Assembly: GCF_000427365.1 (NCBI RefSeq)
Contig: NZ_KE386488.1
Span: 2,391,882-2,455,881 of the forward strand
Origin: Rikenella microfusus DSM 15922
Lineage (GTDB): Bacteria; Bacteroidota; Bacteroidia; Bacteroidales; Rikenellaceae
Direction of reading: 5' to 3'
DNA: 64,000 nucleotides
In this document: positions 1 to 8,784 of the stretch, piece by piece
Layout of the letters: every line of letters starts with the position of its first letter
Position numbering within the stretch: the stretch's first letter is position 1
The notes under the pieces: model-generated
The model's database searches: none
Told to the model about the DNA's origin: nothing
The model's input: only the letters and a program-made list of their open reading frames with translations
Made by a program: the position numbers and the translations under genes

Positions 1-1
1 C

Positions 2-370
2 AGTTACGAGTTCGGTTCCCGAGGAGCGCGGCGGGTGGTTTCGGTCGAGATGAACCCCGTCCATCAGCGTTTCATCGCTGTGACGGCGAAAGAATTGGGT
101 TTCGACCGGATCCGGAGCGTCAAGACCAATGTGTTCGTTTATTTGAAAAGCATGGCGGGAGCAGAGAGCTTCGATATCGTTTTCGCCGATCCGCCGTATG
201 ATATGGAAGGAGTCGAAATGTTGCCGGAAGCGGTGTTGGGGGGAGGATTTGTCCGGGAAGGGGGGATTTTTATTCTGGAGCATTCGGCGGAGAAAGATTT
301 TTCCGGTTATCCAAATTTTTATGAACGAAGAAGTTACGGAAGCGTGCAATTCTCGGTCTTCAAAAAATAA
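2..370 (+). CDS. rsmD: 16S rRNA (guanine966-N2)-methyltransferase RsmD, 3' part
   Basis: Cut by the window edge; the frame is open from base 2 and only about 122 C-terminal residues are present. RsmD methylates G966 of 16S rRNA in the small ribosomal subunit using S-adenosylmethionine. What is seen: SRGARRVVSVEMNP, which matches the SAM-binding strand with its acidic residue, and the catalytic FADPPYD motif of N6/N2 nucleic-acid methyltransferases. The C-terminus ends shortly after a typical last strand (RSYGSVQFSVFKK). The GTG at base 35 is internal to the protein and is not a start. Identification rests on the DPPY motif together with the SRGA segment; another small-subunit methyltransferase is less likely. 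Confidence 0.88.
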   Translation, partial: SYEFGSRGARRVVSVEMNPVHQRFIAVTAKELGFDRIRSVKTNVFVYLKSMAGAESFDIVFADPPYDMEGVEMLPEAVLGGGFVREGGIFILEHSAEKDFSGYPNFYERRSYGSVQFSVFKK

Positions 371-390
371 GTGAAAAAACGATATCCGGG

Positions 391-421
391 TTTGCAGAAA
401 CCGAAGTTTTGATTACCTTTG
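391..421 (+). promoter_or_regulatory. Bacteroidetes-type promoter of tRNA-Asp
   Basis: TTTG at 391-394 and TACCTTTG at 414-421, separated by 19 bp. This is the expected -33/-7 layout for the primary Bacteroidetes sigma factor. It lies 20 bp before the tRNA. Confidence 0.75.
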
Positions 422-441
422 CACTGCAATAAAGGAAATCC

Positions 442-515
442 GGTGCGGTAGTTCAGCTGGTTAGAATACCTGCCTGTCACGCAGGGGGTCGCGAGTTCGA
501 GTCTCGTCCGCACCG
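442..515 (+). tRNA. tRNA-Asp (GTC)
   Basis: Complete cloverleaf. The acceptor stem is GGTGCGG (442-448) with CCGCACC (508-514), and the discriminator is G515. The anticodon stem is CCTGC/GCAGG with loop CTGTCAC, so the anticodon is GTC at 476-478. The T arm carries GTTCGAGTC. CCA is not encoded. Confidence 0.97.
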
Positions 516-525
516 CTCCTTTTCG

Positions 526-556
526 AAAAGCCTCTTGAAAAAGAGGCTTTTTTCTT
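526..556 (+). terminator. intrinsic terminator after tRNA-Asp
   Basis: The stem AAGCCTCTT / AAGAGGCTT with a short GAAA loop is followed by a T-rich run. It sits between the tRNA and the convergent permease gene and could serve both strands. Confidence 0.85.
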
Positions 557-602
557 TGGCTAAGCATATAATCGTCGATATACCGGTAGTTTTAACCGAT
601 GC

Positions 603-1637
603 TTATTCTTTGTCCGCCGGCGGTTCGGCCAGTTTATATTCGAAGTAGTAGATTTTGATAAGCAGCAGGAAGCCGGAGATCAGAAGCGGGCCGAAAATGA
701 TGCCCCAGAAACCGAAGAGCGGAATGCCCAGAATCACGCCGAAAATGACGATCAGCGGATGGGTGTCGGCCGCCTTCTTCATCAGGAATATCCGGCAGAC
801 GTTGTCCACGTTGGCGATCACGAGTATCGCCCCTCCCAGAAGTACGATCCCTTGCCAGACGGCGCCCGTGGAGAGCAGATAGATGCTCAGCGGTACGGTG
901 ACCAGTGCCGTGCCCAGCATCGGCACGAGGCCGAAGATGCCGGTCAGGAATGCCCAGAACAGCACGTTGTGTATGCCGACGATCCAATAGAAAACGGCTG
1001 CGGTGGCTGCTTGTGCGACCATGATCACCGGAATGCCGACGGCATTGCTGAAGATCATGTTTTTCGCCTCCCGCTGGATTAGGTTCAGGCTCTTGCCGCT
1101 GAAAGGGGCGTAGCGGAGCAGGTTCGTCTCCATCCTTCGCCCGGCGGCCAGCATGAAATAGAGAATAACCAGCATCAGGAAAATATTGGCTGCGAAGCTG
1201 TACGTGGTGTTGATCAGCATCGAGGCGAAACGGGTGATGAAATCCCTGGATTCGGCCAGCAGTTTGCCGGAGATGACCCGGTAACCGACGAGGTCGTTGA
1301 TCTTGTCGATGAGCCGGTAGAAACCTTCGACCAGCTGGGTGGTATTGACGTTCGGAATTTCGGAGGCGATGACTTCGAAAATCAGGTAGCCGATTCCCAG
1401 CAGGACGATGCTGGCCGCCGTTACCAATGCGGCCGAAGCGATCCAGGGTTTCCAGCGCCTCTTTTCGGTCAGCCGGAACAAAGCGCCGCGCAGGACGACG
1501 TAGAGCGTCGTGGCGCCGAGGAAGGCTCCTACGAAAAAGTCGAGTTGCCGGAAAATGACCAGTCCGATCACTACCAGTACGCTAAGGAAAAGCAACTGGC
1601 GGAAGAACGGATTGTAGCGGTCGGTCGGGTGCTGCAT
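603..1637 (-). CDS. AI-2E family transporter (YhhT/PerM-like permease)
   Basis: A 344-residue polytopic inner-membrane protein of the AI-2E transporter (UPF0118) family. Hydrophobic segments lie at about 15-50, 65-90, 145-170 and 200-330. The family's hallmark region GLVPMLGTALVTVPLS is near residue 235. Members are proposed exporters of small molecules, and some act as Na+/H+ antiporters, so the substrate cannot be told from sequence. The length is normal for the family. It is followed downstream on the same strand only by the tRNA terminator. The upstream antiporter gene ends 31 bp before its start, so the two may be cotranscribed. Confidence 0.85.
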   Translation of the reverse strand: MQHPTDRYNPFFRQLLFLSVLVVIGLVIFRQLDFFVGAFLGATTLYVVLRGALFRLTEKRRWKPWIASAALVTAASIVLLGIGYLIFEVIASEIPNVNTTQLVEGFYRLIDKINDLVGYRVISGKLLAESRDFITRFASMLINTTYSFAANIFLMLVILYFMLAAGRRMETNLLRYAPFSGKSLNLIQREAKNMIFSNAVGIPVIMVAQAATAAVFYWIVGIHNVLFWAFLTGIFGLVPMLGTALVTVPLSIYLLSTGAVWQGIVLLGGAILVIANVDNVCRIFLMKKAADTHPLIVIFGVILGIPLFGFWGIIFGPLLISGFLLLIKIYYFEYKLAEPPADKE

Positions 1638-1668
1638 AAGGCGGCGAAGTTAAATGGGCGGGATACGG

Positions 1669-3768
1669 TCAGCCGAGCAGCAGCGACGGATTGTTCAGAT
1701 CGCCTCCCCTCGGGTCGTTCTGCTGGAGCGGATAGATCAGGATGAAACTGTTGGCGCGGGCGTATTTGCTCAGGTAGGACGGCACCTGGTTCATGCTCTT
1801 GTGGTAGGACGGGCCTCCTTTGCGGCTCAGCACGGCCAGCAGGATGTCGTTGGCCCTGACCTCGCGCAGCAGGATCAGGAAATCGTCCCATTCGCTGAAT
1901 TCGTGGAATTCGGCTTCGATCGGGTTTTTGGCATGGATGGCCTTGATGCGTTCCAGCGTGTGGGCGGAGGCATAGAAGACGACCTTCGTGCTGGTGTTGC
2001 GCCCCATGTTCCAGACTTTAAGCATCCAGAGGGCGAATCCCAGTTCGTATTCCGCCCGGTCGGGCACGAAGACCAACAGGCGGCCGACGGTCGAAAGGGG
2101 TTGGACGGGTTTGTAAACCAGCGTGGTGACGTTGTTCTGAGACAGTACGCCCTCCGTTGTGGCGCTGGGGAACGATACGGTCGTTTCGTCGGAATTGTCC
2201 GGTTTGATGCCGAGGATCAGGTCGGTGATCTTCTGTTCGTGGATCGTGCTGACGATCGCGTTGGCGATATCCGAATCGTAACGCAGCAGTTCCTGCATCT
2301 CGTTGTCTGTGGCCGAGGCTGCGATCACCGCTTTTTCCAGCAGTCGTCTTCCCTGCCGGTCGGCGTCGCTGGCGGCATTGTCGTTCGATACGACGTGCAG
2401 GGCATATAGCCCGTTCCGGCTTCCTTTCGATTTGATGGTCACGCTCAGGTGGATCAGTTCTTCGGCAGTCCCCGGATGGCTGACCGGTATCAGGATCCGT
2501 TCCCGCGGGCCGTGTTTGTCCGGTTTGGCCGATGGTTCCGGAGCGTCGGTCAGGGCGATGTTGCGTGCCCCGCGCTGGGTGACGAAAGAGGAGACGGTGC
2601 ATGTAATCAGGATCATCAGAATCGTGCCGTTCAGTACGCTTTCGTTCAGCAGGCGTATCGGTTCGCCCGTTTCCGTATGGCCGGTGACGATGCCGTAGCC
2701 TACCATGACCGCGGCCAGCGTCGCCGCCGCCTGCGAGTTGCTCAGGCCGAAAACCAGCCGCCGCTGATCGATCGAATAGCGGAATGCCTTTTGCGTGGCG
2801 TATGCGGCCAGGAACTTGGCCCCGATGGCCACGACGGTCATCACGGTCGCCACTTTGATGGTTTCGAAGTCTTTGAAAAAGGCCCGGTAGTCGATCAGCA
2901 TCCCTACGCCGATCAGAAAGAACGGGATGAAGATGGCGTTTCCGACGAATTCGATCCGGTTCATCAGCGGCGATGTGCGCGGAATCAGCCGGTTCATCGC
3001 CAGCCCGGCCAGAAACGCCCCGATAATGGATTCGATGCCGGCCGCTTCGGCCAGAACGGCTCCCAGGAAAACGATAGCCAGCACGAATATGTATTGCGAC
3101 ACGTTGTCGTGGAACCGTTTGAAAAACCACCGGCCGACCAGCGGGAACAGCAGCAGGATGATGCCGGCGAACAGCACCAGCGATACGCCCAGCCGAATCC
3201 AGAACCCGTTGTCCACCGATCCGGCCGAAAGGCCGACGATGATGGTCAGCACCAGCAGCGCCAGTGTGTCCGTAATCATGGTGCCGCCGACGGTGATGGT
3301 CACGGCCGGGTTTTTCTGTACGCCCAGTTTGCTGATGATCGGGTAGGTGATGAGCGTGTGCGAAGCGAACATGCTGGCCAGCAGGATGGAGGTCAGTATG
3401 TTGAAATTCAGCAGATAGATCCCCGCCAGAATGCCGATCGCCATCGGTATGGTGAAGGTGAACAGGCCGAAGACGAGGCTCCGCCAGCTATTTTTCTTGA
3501 AATCCGCGATGTCGATTTCCAGTCCGGCGAGGAACATGATGTAGAGCAGCCCTACGGTGCCCGACATGATGATGCTGCTGTCGCGTTCCATCAGGTTGAA
3601 ACCGAACGGTCCGATCACGGCTCCGGCGATAATGAGTCCCAGCAGGTGGGGTATGCGTATTTTATTGAGAAGCAGGGGCGCCGAAAGGATGATAATCAGG
3701 ATCAGCAGGAATTTCAGCACCGGATTGGTCAGCGGCAATGTCAGGTCGATCAGGCTCAAAGGTAACAT
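1669..3768 (-). CDS. CPA2-family cation:proton antiporter with C-terminal UspA-like domains
   Basis: 699 residues. The first ~400 form about 12 membrane helices of a KefB/NapA-like monovalent cation:H+ antiporter (PF00999), with GTVGLLYIMFLAGLEID near residue 75 and GAFLAGLAMNR near 245. Residues ~420-690 are soluble and resemble two universal-stress-protein folds (RILIPVSHPGTAEEL, then LLVFVPDRAEYELGFALWML). This layout is common in Bacteroidetes. The expected role is exchange of Na+ or K+ for protons at the inner membrane, with the cytoplasmic domain sensing a nucleotide or stress signal. No TrkA-N domain is present, so it is not a classical glutathione-gated KefC. Confidence 0.88.
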   Translation of the reverse strand: MLPLSLIDLTLPLTNPVLKFLLILIIILSAPLLLNKIRIPHLLGLIIAGAVIGPFGFNLMERDSSIIMSGTVGLLYIMFLAGLEIDIADFKKNSWRSLVFGLFTFTIPMAIGILAGIYLLNFNILTSILLASMFASHTLITYPIISKLGVQKNPAVTITVGGTMITDTLALLVLTIIVGLSAGSVDNGFWIRLGVSLVLFAGIILLLFPLVGRWFFKRFHDNVSQYIFVLAIVFLGAVLAEAAGIESIIGAFLAGLAMNRLIPRTSPLMNRIEFVGNAIFIPFFLIGVGMLIDYRAFFKDFETIKVATVMTVVAIGAKFLAAYATQKAFRYSIDQRRLVFGLSNSQAAATLAAVMVGYGIVTGHTETGEPIRLLNESVLNGTILMILITCTVSSFVTQRGARNIALTDAPEPSAKPDKHGPRERILIPVSHPGTAEELIHLSVTIKSKGSRNGLYALHVVSNDNAASDADRQGRRLLEKAVIAASATDNEMQELLRYDSDIANAIVSTIHEQKITDLILGIKPDNSDETTVSFPSATTEGVLSQNNVTTLVYKPVQPLSTVGRLLVFVPDRAEYELGFALWMLKVWNMGRNTSTKVVFYASAHTLERIKAIHAKNPIEAEFHEFSEWDDFLILLREVRANDILLAVLSRKGGPSYHKSMNQVPSYLSKYARANSFILIYPLQQNDPRGGDLNNPSLLLG

Positions 3769-3795
3769 TACGGTTCAGGTTTGGATAGGAATCGT

Positions 3796-3803
3796 TACAT
3801 TTG
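3796..3803 (+). promoter_or_regulatory. -7 element (TACATTTG) for the ArsC-like gene
   Basis: TACATTTG lies 25 bp before the ATG at 3829 and matches the Bacteroidetes TAnnTTTG consensus. No good TTTG is seen at the -33 position. Confidence 0.5.
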
Positions 3804-3828
3804 CAATATAACTAAAATTACAACAAAA

Positions 3829-4188
3829 ATGAAGCCATTGTTCGTACATTATCCCAAGTGCGGTACCTGCCGCAAGGCCGTGAAATGGCTGGCGGAACAG
3901 GGAATCGAGGCGGAAACGCGTGATATAGTGGCCGATAAACCCTCTGCGGACGAGCTGCGGGAGTGGATCGCGGCGAGCGGGCTTCCGGTGCGTAAATTTT
4001 TCAACACGAGCGGCGTCCTGTATAAGGAGATGGGATTGAAAGACAAGCTGCCGGCGATGCCCGAAGCGGAGATGATCGCCCTGCTGGCGACCGACGGCAA
4101 ACTGGTCAAACGGCCTGTGCTGGTGCTGGCCGGCCGTGTGCTGGTCGGATTCGGAGAACAGGAGTGGCGGGCGGCGCTGGGACGGTGA
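3829..4188 (+). CDS. ArsC/Spx-family thioredoxin-fold protein
   Basis: 119 residues in the arsenate reductase (ArsC/YffB/Spx) family. The N-terminal strand is followed by YPKCGTCRKAVKWL, with the redox pair C11 and C14. The later segment KFFNTSGVLYKEMGLKDKLP matches the family's substrate-binding stretch, and LVKRPVLVL precedes the C-terminus. The CxxC pair favours an Spx/MgsR/YffB-like role over an arsenate reductase of known specificity. No other ars genes are nearby. The start at 3829 was chosen because the -7 element lies just upstream; the frame is open to 3781, but that would place the promoter inside the gene. Confidence 0.85.
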   Translation: MKPLFVHYPKCGTCRKAVKWLAEQGIEAETRDIVADKPSADELREWIAASGLPVRKFFNTSGVLYKEMGLKDKLPAMPEAEMIALLATDGKLVKRPVLVLAGRVLVGFGEQEWRAALGR

Positions 4189-4229
4189 GGATTGCCGAAA
4201 TGACAGACTACTAACACCAAAATGATAAG

Positions 4230-5057
4230 ATGGAAAAAGAAAATCTGTATGACCTTTCGGGGCGCGTGGCTGTCGTGACTGGCGGTTACGGCGTGCTGGG
4301 GGGCAGTATGGCCCTTTTCCTGGCTCGGCAGGGGGCGAAAGTGGCGATCCTGGGCCGCAATGCGGAGAAGGGCGAAGCCAAAGCGCGGGAAATCGCGGCG
4401 GCGACGGGCGGCGAAACGATGTTCCTGCAAGCCGACGTGCTGGATAAACCGGCGCTGGAACGAGCCTGCGCGAAACTGACGGCCGAGTGGGGCGCGGCGG
4501 ATATCCTGCTCAATGCGGCCGGCGGTAACCAGGCCGGGGCGACTATTGCGCCGGATCGGACGATCTTCGACCTGGATACCGATGCGATGCGCGGGGTGGT
4601 GGACCTGAACTTCATGGGGACGGTGCTGCCGACGCTGGTTTTCGGCAAGGCGATGGCCGATGCCGGACGCAAAGGAAGTATCGTCAATATTTCGTCGATG
4701 GCGGCTCAGGGGGTGATTACCCGTGTGGTGGGCTACTCGGCGTCGAAAGCGGCGATCGACAATTTCACCCGCTGGATGGCGGTCGAGATGGCCAAAAAAT
4801 TCGGCGAAGGCGTCCGGGTCAATGCCATTGCGCCCGGTTTCTTCCTGACCGAACAGAACCGCACGTTGCTGACCAATCCCGACGGCTCGCTGACCGACCG
4901 TTCGCGCGATATTATCGCGGCCACGCCTTACGGGCGTTTCGGGGAGCCGGAAGAGCTGAACGGCACGCTGGGCTGGCTGGCGTCCGATGCTTCGGCGTTC
5001 GTTACGGGCGTCGTGGTGCCGGTGGACGGCGGTTTTTCGATTTTCACGGGAGTTTGA
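4230..5057 (+). CDS. SDR-family D-mannonate oxidoreductase (fructuronate reductase type)
   Basis: 275-residue classical short-chain dehydrogenase. The cofactor motif TGGYGVLGG is at ~17-25, NAAG at ~95-98, catalytic Ser near 155, and YSASK with Y169 and K173. It sits directly before uxuA and uxaC, where enteric bacteria place the unrelated long-chain UxuB. The inferred reaction is NAD(P)H-dependent reduction of D-fructuronate to D-mannonate in the cytoplasm. Bacteroidetes and Thermotoga-like uronate operons use SDR enzymes for this step (family knowledge). Its TGA overlaps the first candidate ATG of uxuA, which points to translational coupling. Another sugar-acid SDR remains possible from sequence alone; the context decides the call. 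Confidence 0.82.
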   Translation: MEKENLYDLSGRVAVVTGGYGVLGGSMALFLARQGAKVAILGRNAEKGEAKAREIAAATGGETMFLQADVLDKPALERACAKLTAEWGAADILLNAAGGNQAGATIAPDRTIFDLDTDAMRGVVDLNFMGTVLPTLVFGKAMADAGRKGSIVNISSMAAQGVITRVVGYSASKAAIDNFTRWMAVEMAKKFGEGVRVNAIAPGFFLTEQNRTLLTNPDGSLTDRSRDIIAATPYGRFGEPEELNGTLGWLASDASAFVTGVVVPVDGGFSIFTGV

Positions 5058-6280
5058 TGCAAATGTTCAGAAGTATGGAAAACAATCGAGTACGTTTCGA
5101 ACAGACCATGCGCTGGTACGGGCCGAACGATCCGGTATCGCTCGCGGATATCCGGCAGGCCGGCGCCGAGGGCGTGGTCAGCGCGTTGCACCATATCGCG
5201 CCGGGCGAGGTGTGGACGGCGGACGAAATCGGACGTTACAAAGCGAATATCGAAGCGGCGGGGCTGACGTGGCATGTGGTGGAGAGTCTGCCGGTAAGCG
5301 AGGAGATCAAAACCCGACGGGGAGACTACCTGCGCCATATCGAAAATTACAAGGAGAGCCTGCGCAACTTGGCTGCCGCCGGGGTACCGGTGGTGACCTA
5401 CAATTTTATGCCCGTGCTGGACTGGACTCGGACGAATGTCGCCTACGAACTGCCCGACGGTTCGCGGGCGCTGCGGTTCGAGCGGTCGGCTTTCGTCGCG
5501 TTCGACCTCTATATCCTCGGGCGGCCCGGAGCCGAGAGGGATTACAGCGCGGAAGAGGTGGCGAAAGCCAGGGCGCGTTACGAACGGATGACCCCCGAGG
5601 AGATCGAAACGCTGACGGCCAGCGTGTTGATGGGGTTGCCGGGAGCGGACGAGAGCTTTTCGCTGGAGAATATCCGTTCCGGATTGGAGTTGTATAAGGA
5701 CGTTACCGATGCCCGGCTGCGGGAACATCTCGTTCTGTTTCTGAAAGAGGTGGCTCCGGTGGCGGACGAGGTCGGCGTGCGGCTGGCTATCCATCCGGAC
5801 GACCCGCCGTACCGTTTGCTGGGTCTGCCGCGCATCATGAGCTGCGCGGCGGATTTCGCGCAACTTACGGAGGCGGTACCGAACGCCTCGAATGGGTTGT
5901 GTTTCTGCACGGGATCGCTCAGCATTCGGGCGGACAATGACCTGCCGGCCATGGCCGAACGGTTCGGGAATGAGGGGCGTATCCATTTCGCCCACCTGCG
6001 CAGTACGCAGCGCGATGCCGAAGGGAATTTTTACGAAGCCAATCACCTGGAGGGGAGCATCGACATGTACGCGATCATGCGTGTGCTGGTCGAGGCGATG
6101 CAGCGTACCGGGCAGCCGATTCCGCTGCGCCCGGACCACGGGCATCAGATGCTCGACGACCTGAACAAGAAAACTTATCCCGGCTATTCGGCGATCGGAC
6201 GCCTTAAAGGGCTGGCCGAGCTGCGGGGATTGGAGCTGGGGATCGGGCGGACGCTGTTTCCCGAAACCGACAAAAAATAG
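5057..6280 (+). CDS. uxuA: mannonate dehydratase
   Basis: Dehydrates D-mannonate to 2-keto-3-deoxy-D-gluconate (KDG) in glucuronate breakdown. Family stretches are recognisable throughout: [60 protein letters not shown] and [12 protein letters not shown], which supply metal ligands and active-site residues. Length from 5057 is 407 residues against about 394 in E. coli. The extra residues are N-terminal, so starts at 5063 or 5075 are also possible; the 5057 ATG overlaps the preceding stop codon. The protein is cytoplasmic. It is in an operon with the SDR oxidoreductase and uxaC. Confidence 0.95.
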   Translation: MQMFRSMENNRVRFEQTMRWYGPNDPVSLADIRQAGAEGVVSALHHIAPGEVWTADEIGRYKANIEAAGLTWHVVESLPVSEEIKTRRGDYLRHIENYKESLRNLAAAGVPVVTYNFMPVLDWTRTNVAYELPDGSRALRFERSAFVAFDLYILGRPGAERDYSAEEVAKARARYERMTPEEIETLTASVLMGLPGADESFSLENIRSGLELYKDVTDARLREHLVLFLKEVAPVADEVGVRLAIHPDDPPYRLLGLPRIMSCAADFAQLTEAVPNASNGLCFCTGSLSIRADNDLPAMAERFGNEGRIHFAHLRSTQRDAEGNFYEANHLEGSIDMYAIMRVLVEAMQRTGQPIPLRPDHGHQMLDDLNKKTYPGYSAIGRLKGLAELRGLELGIGRTLFPETDKK

Positions 6281-6286
6281 AGACGG

Positions 6287-7705
6287 ATGGGACGGGAGTT
6301 CATTCACGACGATTTTCTGCTCGGCACGGACGCCGCGCGGGAACTGTATCACGGCCATGCGGAGCGGATGCCGATTCTCGATTACCACAACCACCTGTCT
6401 CCCAGGCAGGTGGCCGAGGATTTCCGGGCCGGTAACATCGCACAATTGTGGTTGGGCGGCGATCATTACAAATGGCGGGCGATGCGTGCCGCCGGTATCG
6501 ACGAACATTACGTCACAGGCGGCGCCCCAGATTGGGAAAAGTTCGCCCGTTGGGCGGAGACGGTGCCCCGGACGATGCGCAACCCCCTCTACCATTGGAC
6601 GGCGTTGGAGCTGAAACGTTATTTCGGCATCGACACCCTGTTGAAACCCGAAACGGCACGGGAGATATACGACCGTTGCAATGCGATGCTGCGGGACGAG
6701 CCGGAGGCGTTTTCGGCCCGCGGCCTGTTGCGCCGGATGCGCGTCGAGGCGATCTGTACGACGGACGACCCGGCCGATTCGCTGGAATACCATCTGGCGT
6801 ATGCGCGCAGCCGTCGGGAGGGCGATCCACAGATGCTGCCGGCCTGGCGGCCGGACAGGGTGATGGCCGTAGAAGACCCGCAAGCGTGGAATGCTTATAT
6901 AAATAAGTTGTCCGAAGCGGCAGGGCGGGGGATCGGTACTTTCGCCGGGCTGCTCGACGCGCTGCGCGAAAGGCAGCGCTTTTTCTCCGAAGCCGGATGC
7001 CGGGTGTCGGACCACGGGCTGGATACTTTCTACGGCGAAGAGTTCACCGACTCCGGGCTGGAAACGCTTTTCGCCGTGTTGCGACAGGGCGGGCAACTGA
7101 CCGAAACCGAAATGGCGGTATTCAAATCGGGCGTGTCGTACCATCTGGCCGTGATGAATGCCGAGCGGGGGTGGGTGCAGCAGTTCCATGTGGGGCCGCT
7201 GCGGAACAACCGTACCGTTCTGATGCGCGGTTACGGGCCTGACGCGGGGTGCGATTCGCTGGACGACAAGCCGGTGGCGCGGGCCATGGGGCGTTTCCTC
7301 GACCGGCTCGACCGGGAGGGGATGCTGGCCCGCACGATCGTCTATAACCTCAATCCCAAGGACGGGGAGACGATGGCGGCCATGGCCGGCAACTTCCAGG
7401 ACGGCAAAATCCCCGGCAAGATGCAGTACGGCGCGGCGTGGTGGTTTTCCGACCACCTGAACGGCATGGCGCGGCAAATGGATATTCTGTCCGACTACGG
7501 ACTTTTGAGCCGATTCGTAGGGATGCTCACCGACTCGCGCAGTTTCCTCTCTTTCCCTCGGCACGAGTATTTCCGGCGTCTGCTGTGCGACATGCTGGGA
7601 CGCGACATCGAACGCGGCCTGCTCCCGGCCTCGGAAATGGAAGCTGTGGGGCGGATGGTGGAAGACATTTGCTACGGCAACGCGAAAAGCTATTTCGGGT
7701 TTTAA
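6287..7705 (+). CDS. uxaC: glucuronate isomerase (uronate isomerase)
   Basis: 472 residues, the normal family length. It interconverts D-glucuronate and D-fructuronate, and D-galacturonate and D-tagaturonate, as the first step of the operon's pathway. The metal-binding DYHNHLSPRQVAEDF lies near residue 30. Further family segments are NPLYHWTALELKRYFGI, CTTDDPADSLEYH and MQYGAAWWFSDHLNGM. The gene starts 6 bp after uxuA stops. Only a mannonate-branch oxidoreductase is present and no altronate genes (uxaA/uxaB), so glucuronate rather than galacturonate is the likely substrate of this operon. Confidence 0.96.
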   Translation: MGREFIHDDFLLGTDAARELYHGHAERMPILDYHNHLSPRQVAEDFRAGNIAQLWLGGDHYKWRAMRAAGIDEHYVTGGAPDWEKFARWAETVPRTMRNPLYHWTALELKRYFGIDTLLKPETAREIYDRCNAMLRDEPEAFSARGLLRRMRVEAICTTDDPADSLEYHLAYARSRREGDPQMLPAWRPDRVMAVEDPQAWNAYINKLSEAAGRGIGTFAGLLDALRERQRFFSEAGCRVSDHGLDTFYGEEFTDSGLETLFAVLRQGGQLTETEMAVFKSGVSYHLAVMNAERGWVQQFHVGPLRNNRTVLMRGYGPDAGCDSLDDKPVARAMGRFLDRLDREGMLARTIVYNLNPKDGETMAAMAGNFQDGKIPGKMQYGAAWWFSDHLNGMARQMDILSDYGLLSRFVGMLTDSRSFLSFPRHEYFRRLLCDMLGRDIERGLLPASEMEAVGRMVEDICYGNAKSYFGF

Positions 7706-8053
7706 TGTCGAATTGCACGGTATTTGTTAAGAAGTAAACGATATGACCGAAATGATTTCCGGATAAGTATGTACGACTTGATCCAAAATCCAGGGCGCGA
7801 TCTGCTCGATAAATCCGGTATGCGATTTGCTTTGCGGCGCGGGGAGTAGGGCACGCAGGCTGACTGAATTCGTATGTATCTTATTTGACAGCGGTTCCAT
7901 ATCGTTTTGCCGGGCTTGGATTCAGTGCATGATTGAGTGCCATGCCCATGCGGGCCGGTAAAAAGCGAAAGAGAATGGAAGAAGGGGAGTTCCGTTTTTG
8001 GACAGCCTCTTGTTCCCCGGTAGAAATATTATGAATTCCAAACCGTCGTTTTT
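7706..8053 (+). other. intergenic stretch without a gene
   Basis: No credible ORF, RNA or terminator seen. It holds one copy of a recurring 22-mer motif on the minus strand (7769-7790). Confidence 0.5.
7769..7790 (-). repeat. 22-mer motif, copy 1
   Basis: On the minus strand this reads GATTTTGGATCAAGTCGTAC followed by AT. It is closely related to the copies at 8729-8750 and 16099-16120 and partly to 8605-8620. Function unknown. Confidence 0.5.
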
Positions 8054-8494
8054 ATGAAGACCACCAATCGAAATCCGTGGGTCGGGTTCCTGCTCTCCGA
8101 GCGGTATGCCAACCTGTCCCTGTTGCTCCTGCGCCTGTTCGCAGGTATTATGATGCTCGTGCACGGCATCTCCAAGATTCAGAATTTTTCCGCTTTGCGC
8201 GAAGGTTTCCCGGATCCCATCGGTTGGGGAGTAGGGTTGTCGCTGGTGATGATCATTCTGGTGGAGGTCGGTTGTTCGTTGATGGTGATTACGGGACTTT
8301 TGACCCGGTTCGCCGTCGTCCCGCTGGTCTTTTCCATGATTATGGCCATGACCACCTACCCGGAGATGAGTCTCGGCAACGTCGAACTGCCGTTGCTTTA
8401 TTTGGGGATGTATGTCGTGATTTTCGTCGCCGGGCCAGGCAAATGCTCGATCGATTATCTGATCGGCAAGACCATTGCCCGACCGGAGGCGTAA
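8054..8494 (+). CDS. DoxX family membrane protein
   Basis: 146 residues with four hydrophobic helices at about 20-40, 55-75, 80-100 and 110-130. The sequence LLLRLFAGIMMLVHGISKIQNF near the N-terminus is typical of DoxX (PF07681), as is the following proline/glycine loop. DoxX-type proteins occur in inner membranes and have been linked to quinone-dependent oxidation or thiol and oxidative stress. No specific reaction can be assigned here. It stands alone, with the uronate operon upstream and an inverted repeat downstream. The start gives a short soluble N-terminus (MKTTNRNPWVGFLLSERYAN) common in Bacteroidetes members. Confidence 0.85.
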   Translation: MKTTNRNPWVGFLLSERYANLSLLLLRLFAGIMMLVHGISKIQNFSALREGFPDPIGWGVGLSLVMIILVEVGCSLMVITGLLTRFAVVPLVFSMIMAMTTYPEMSLGNVELPLLYLGMYVVIFVAGPGKCSIDYLIGKTIARPEA

Positions 8495-8520
8495 AGCCGG
8501 CCGGGTATGTAAAAATCGCA

Positions 8521-8554
8521 CGGGCGGACGCTCCGAAGGGAGAGCGTCCGCCCG
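8521..8554 (+). terminator. strong hairpin after the DoxX gene
   Basis: Perfect 13-bp inverted repeat CGGGCGGACGCTC / GAGCGTCCGCCCG with an 8-base loop. No T-run follows on the plus strand. On the minus strand it is followed by GATTTTT, so it may stop leftward transcripts. Confidence 0.5.
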
Positions 8555-8604
8555 TGCTGCCTGTGCGCCGCACTGTACGATCGCTGATATATCGAAAGGT
8601 ACGT

Positions 8605-8620
8605 ATATACGACTTTATCC
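8605..8620 (-). repeat. partial copy of the 22-mer motif
   Basis: The minus strand reads GGATAAAGTCGTATAT, matching the second two-thirds of the motif at 8729-8750. Confidence 0.4.
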
Positions 8621-8728
8621 TATCATATGCACGCCTGATTTTCAGCATATTTCGGCCCGCGCCCACCCTCTTAAGCAGAGAAAAGCCCCGATCCCCTGTG
8701 CCGAGCGGCACCGCAGGGTATCTTTCCC

Positions 8729-8750
8729 GATTTTGGGCGAAGTCGTATAT
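8729..8750 (+). repeat. 22-mer motif, copy 2
   Basis: GATTTTGGGCGAAGTCGTAT plus AT, just past the 3' end of the invertase gene. The related copy at 16099 reads GATTTTGGGTAAAGCCGTAT plus AT. Confidence 0.5.
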
Positions 8751-8784
8751 CTTACCTGTCGAAATATGTTGAATGTCGGGGCCG

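Noticed and set aside
4928-7564. 878-codon open frame on the minus strand across the SDR end, uxuA and uxaC
   Set aside because: It is the antisense of clear uronate genes in high-GC DNA; no family motif, and the composition is typical of a shadow frame.
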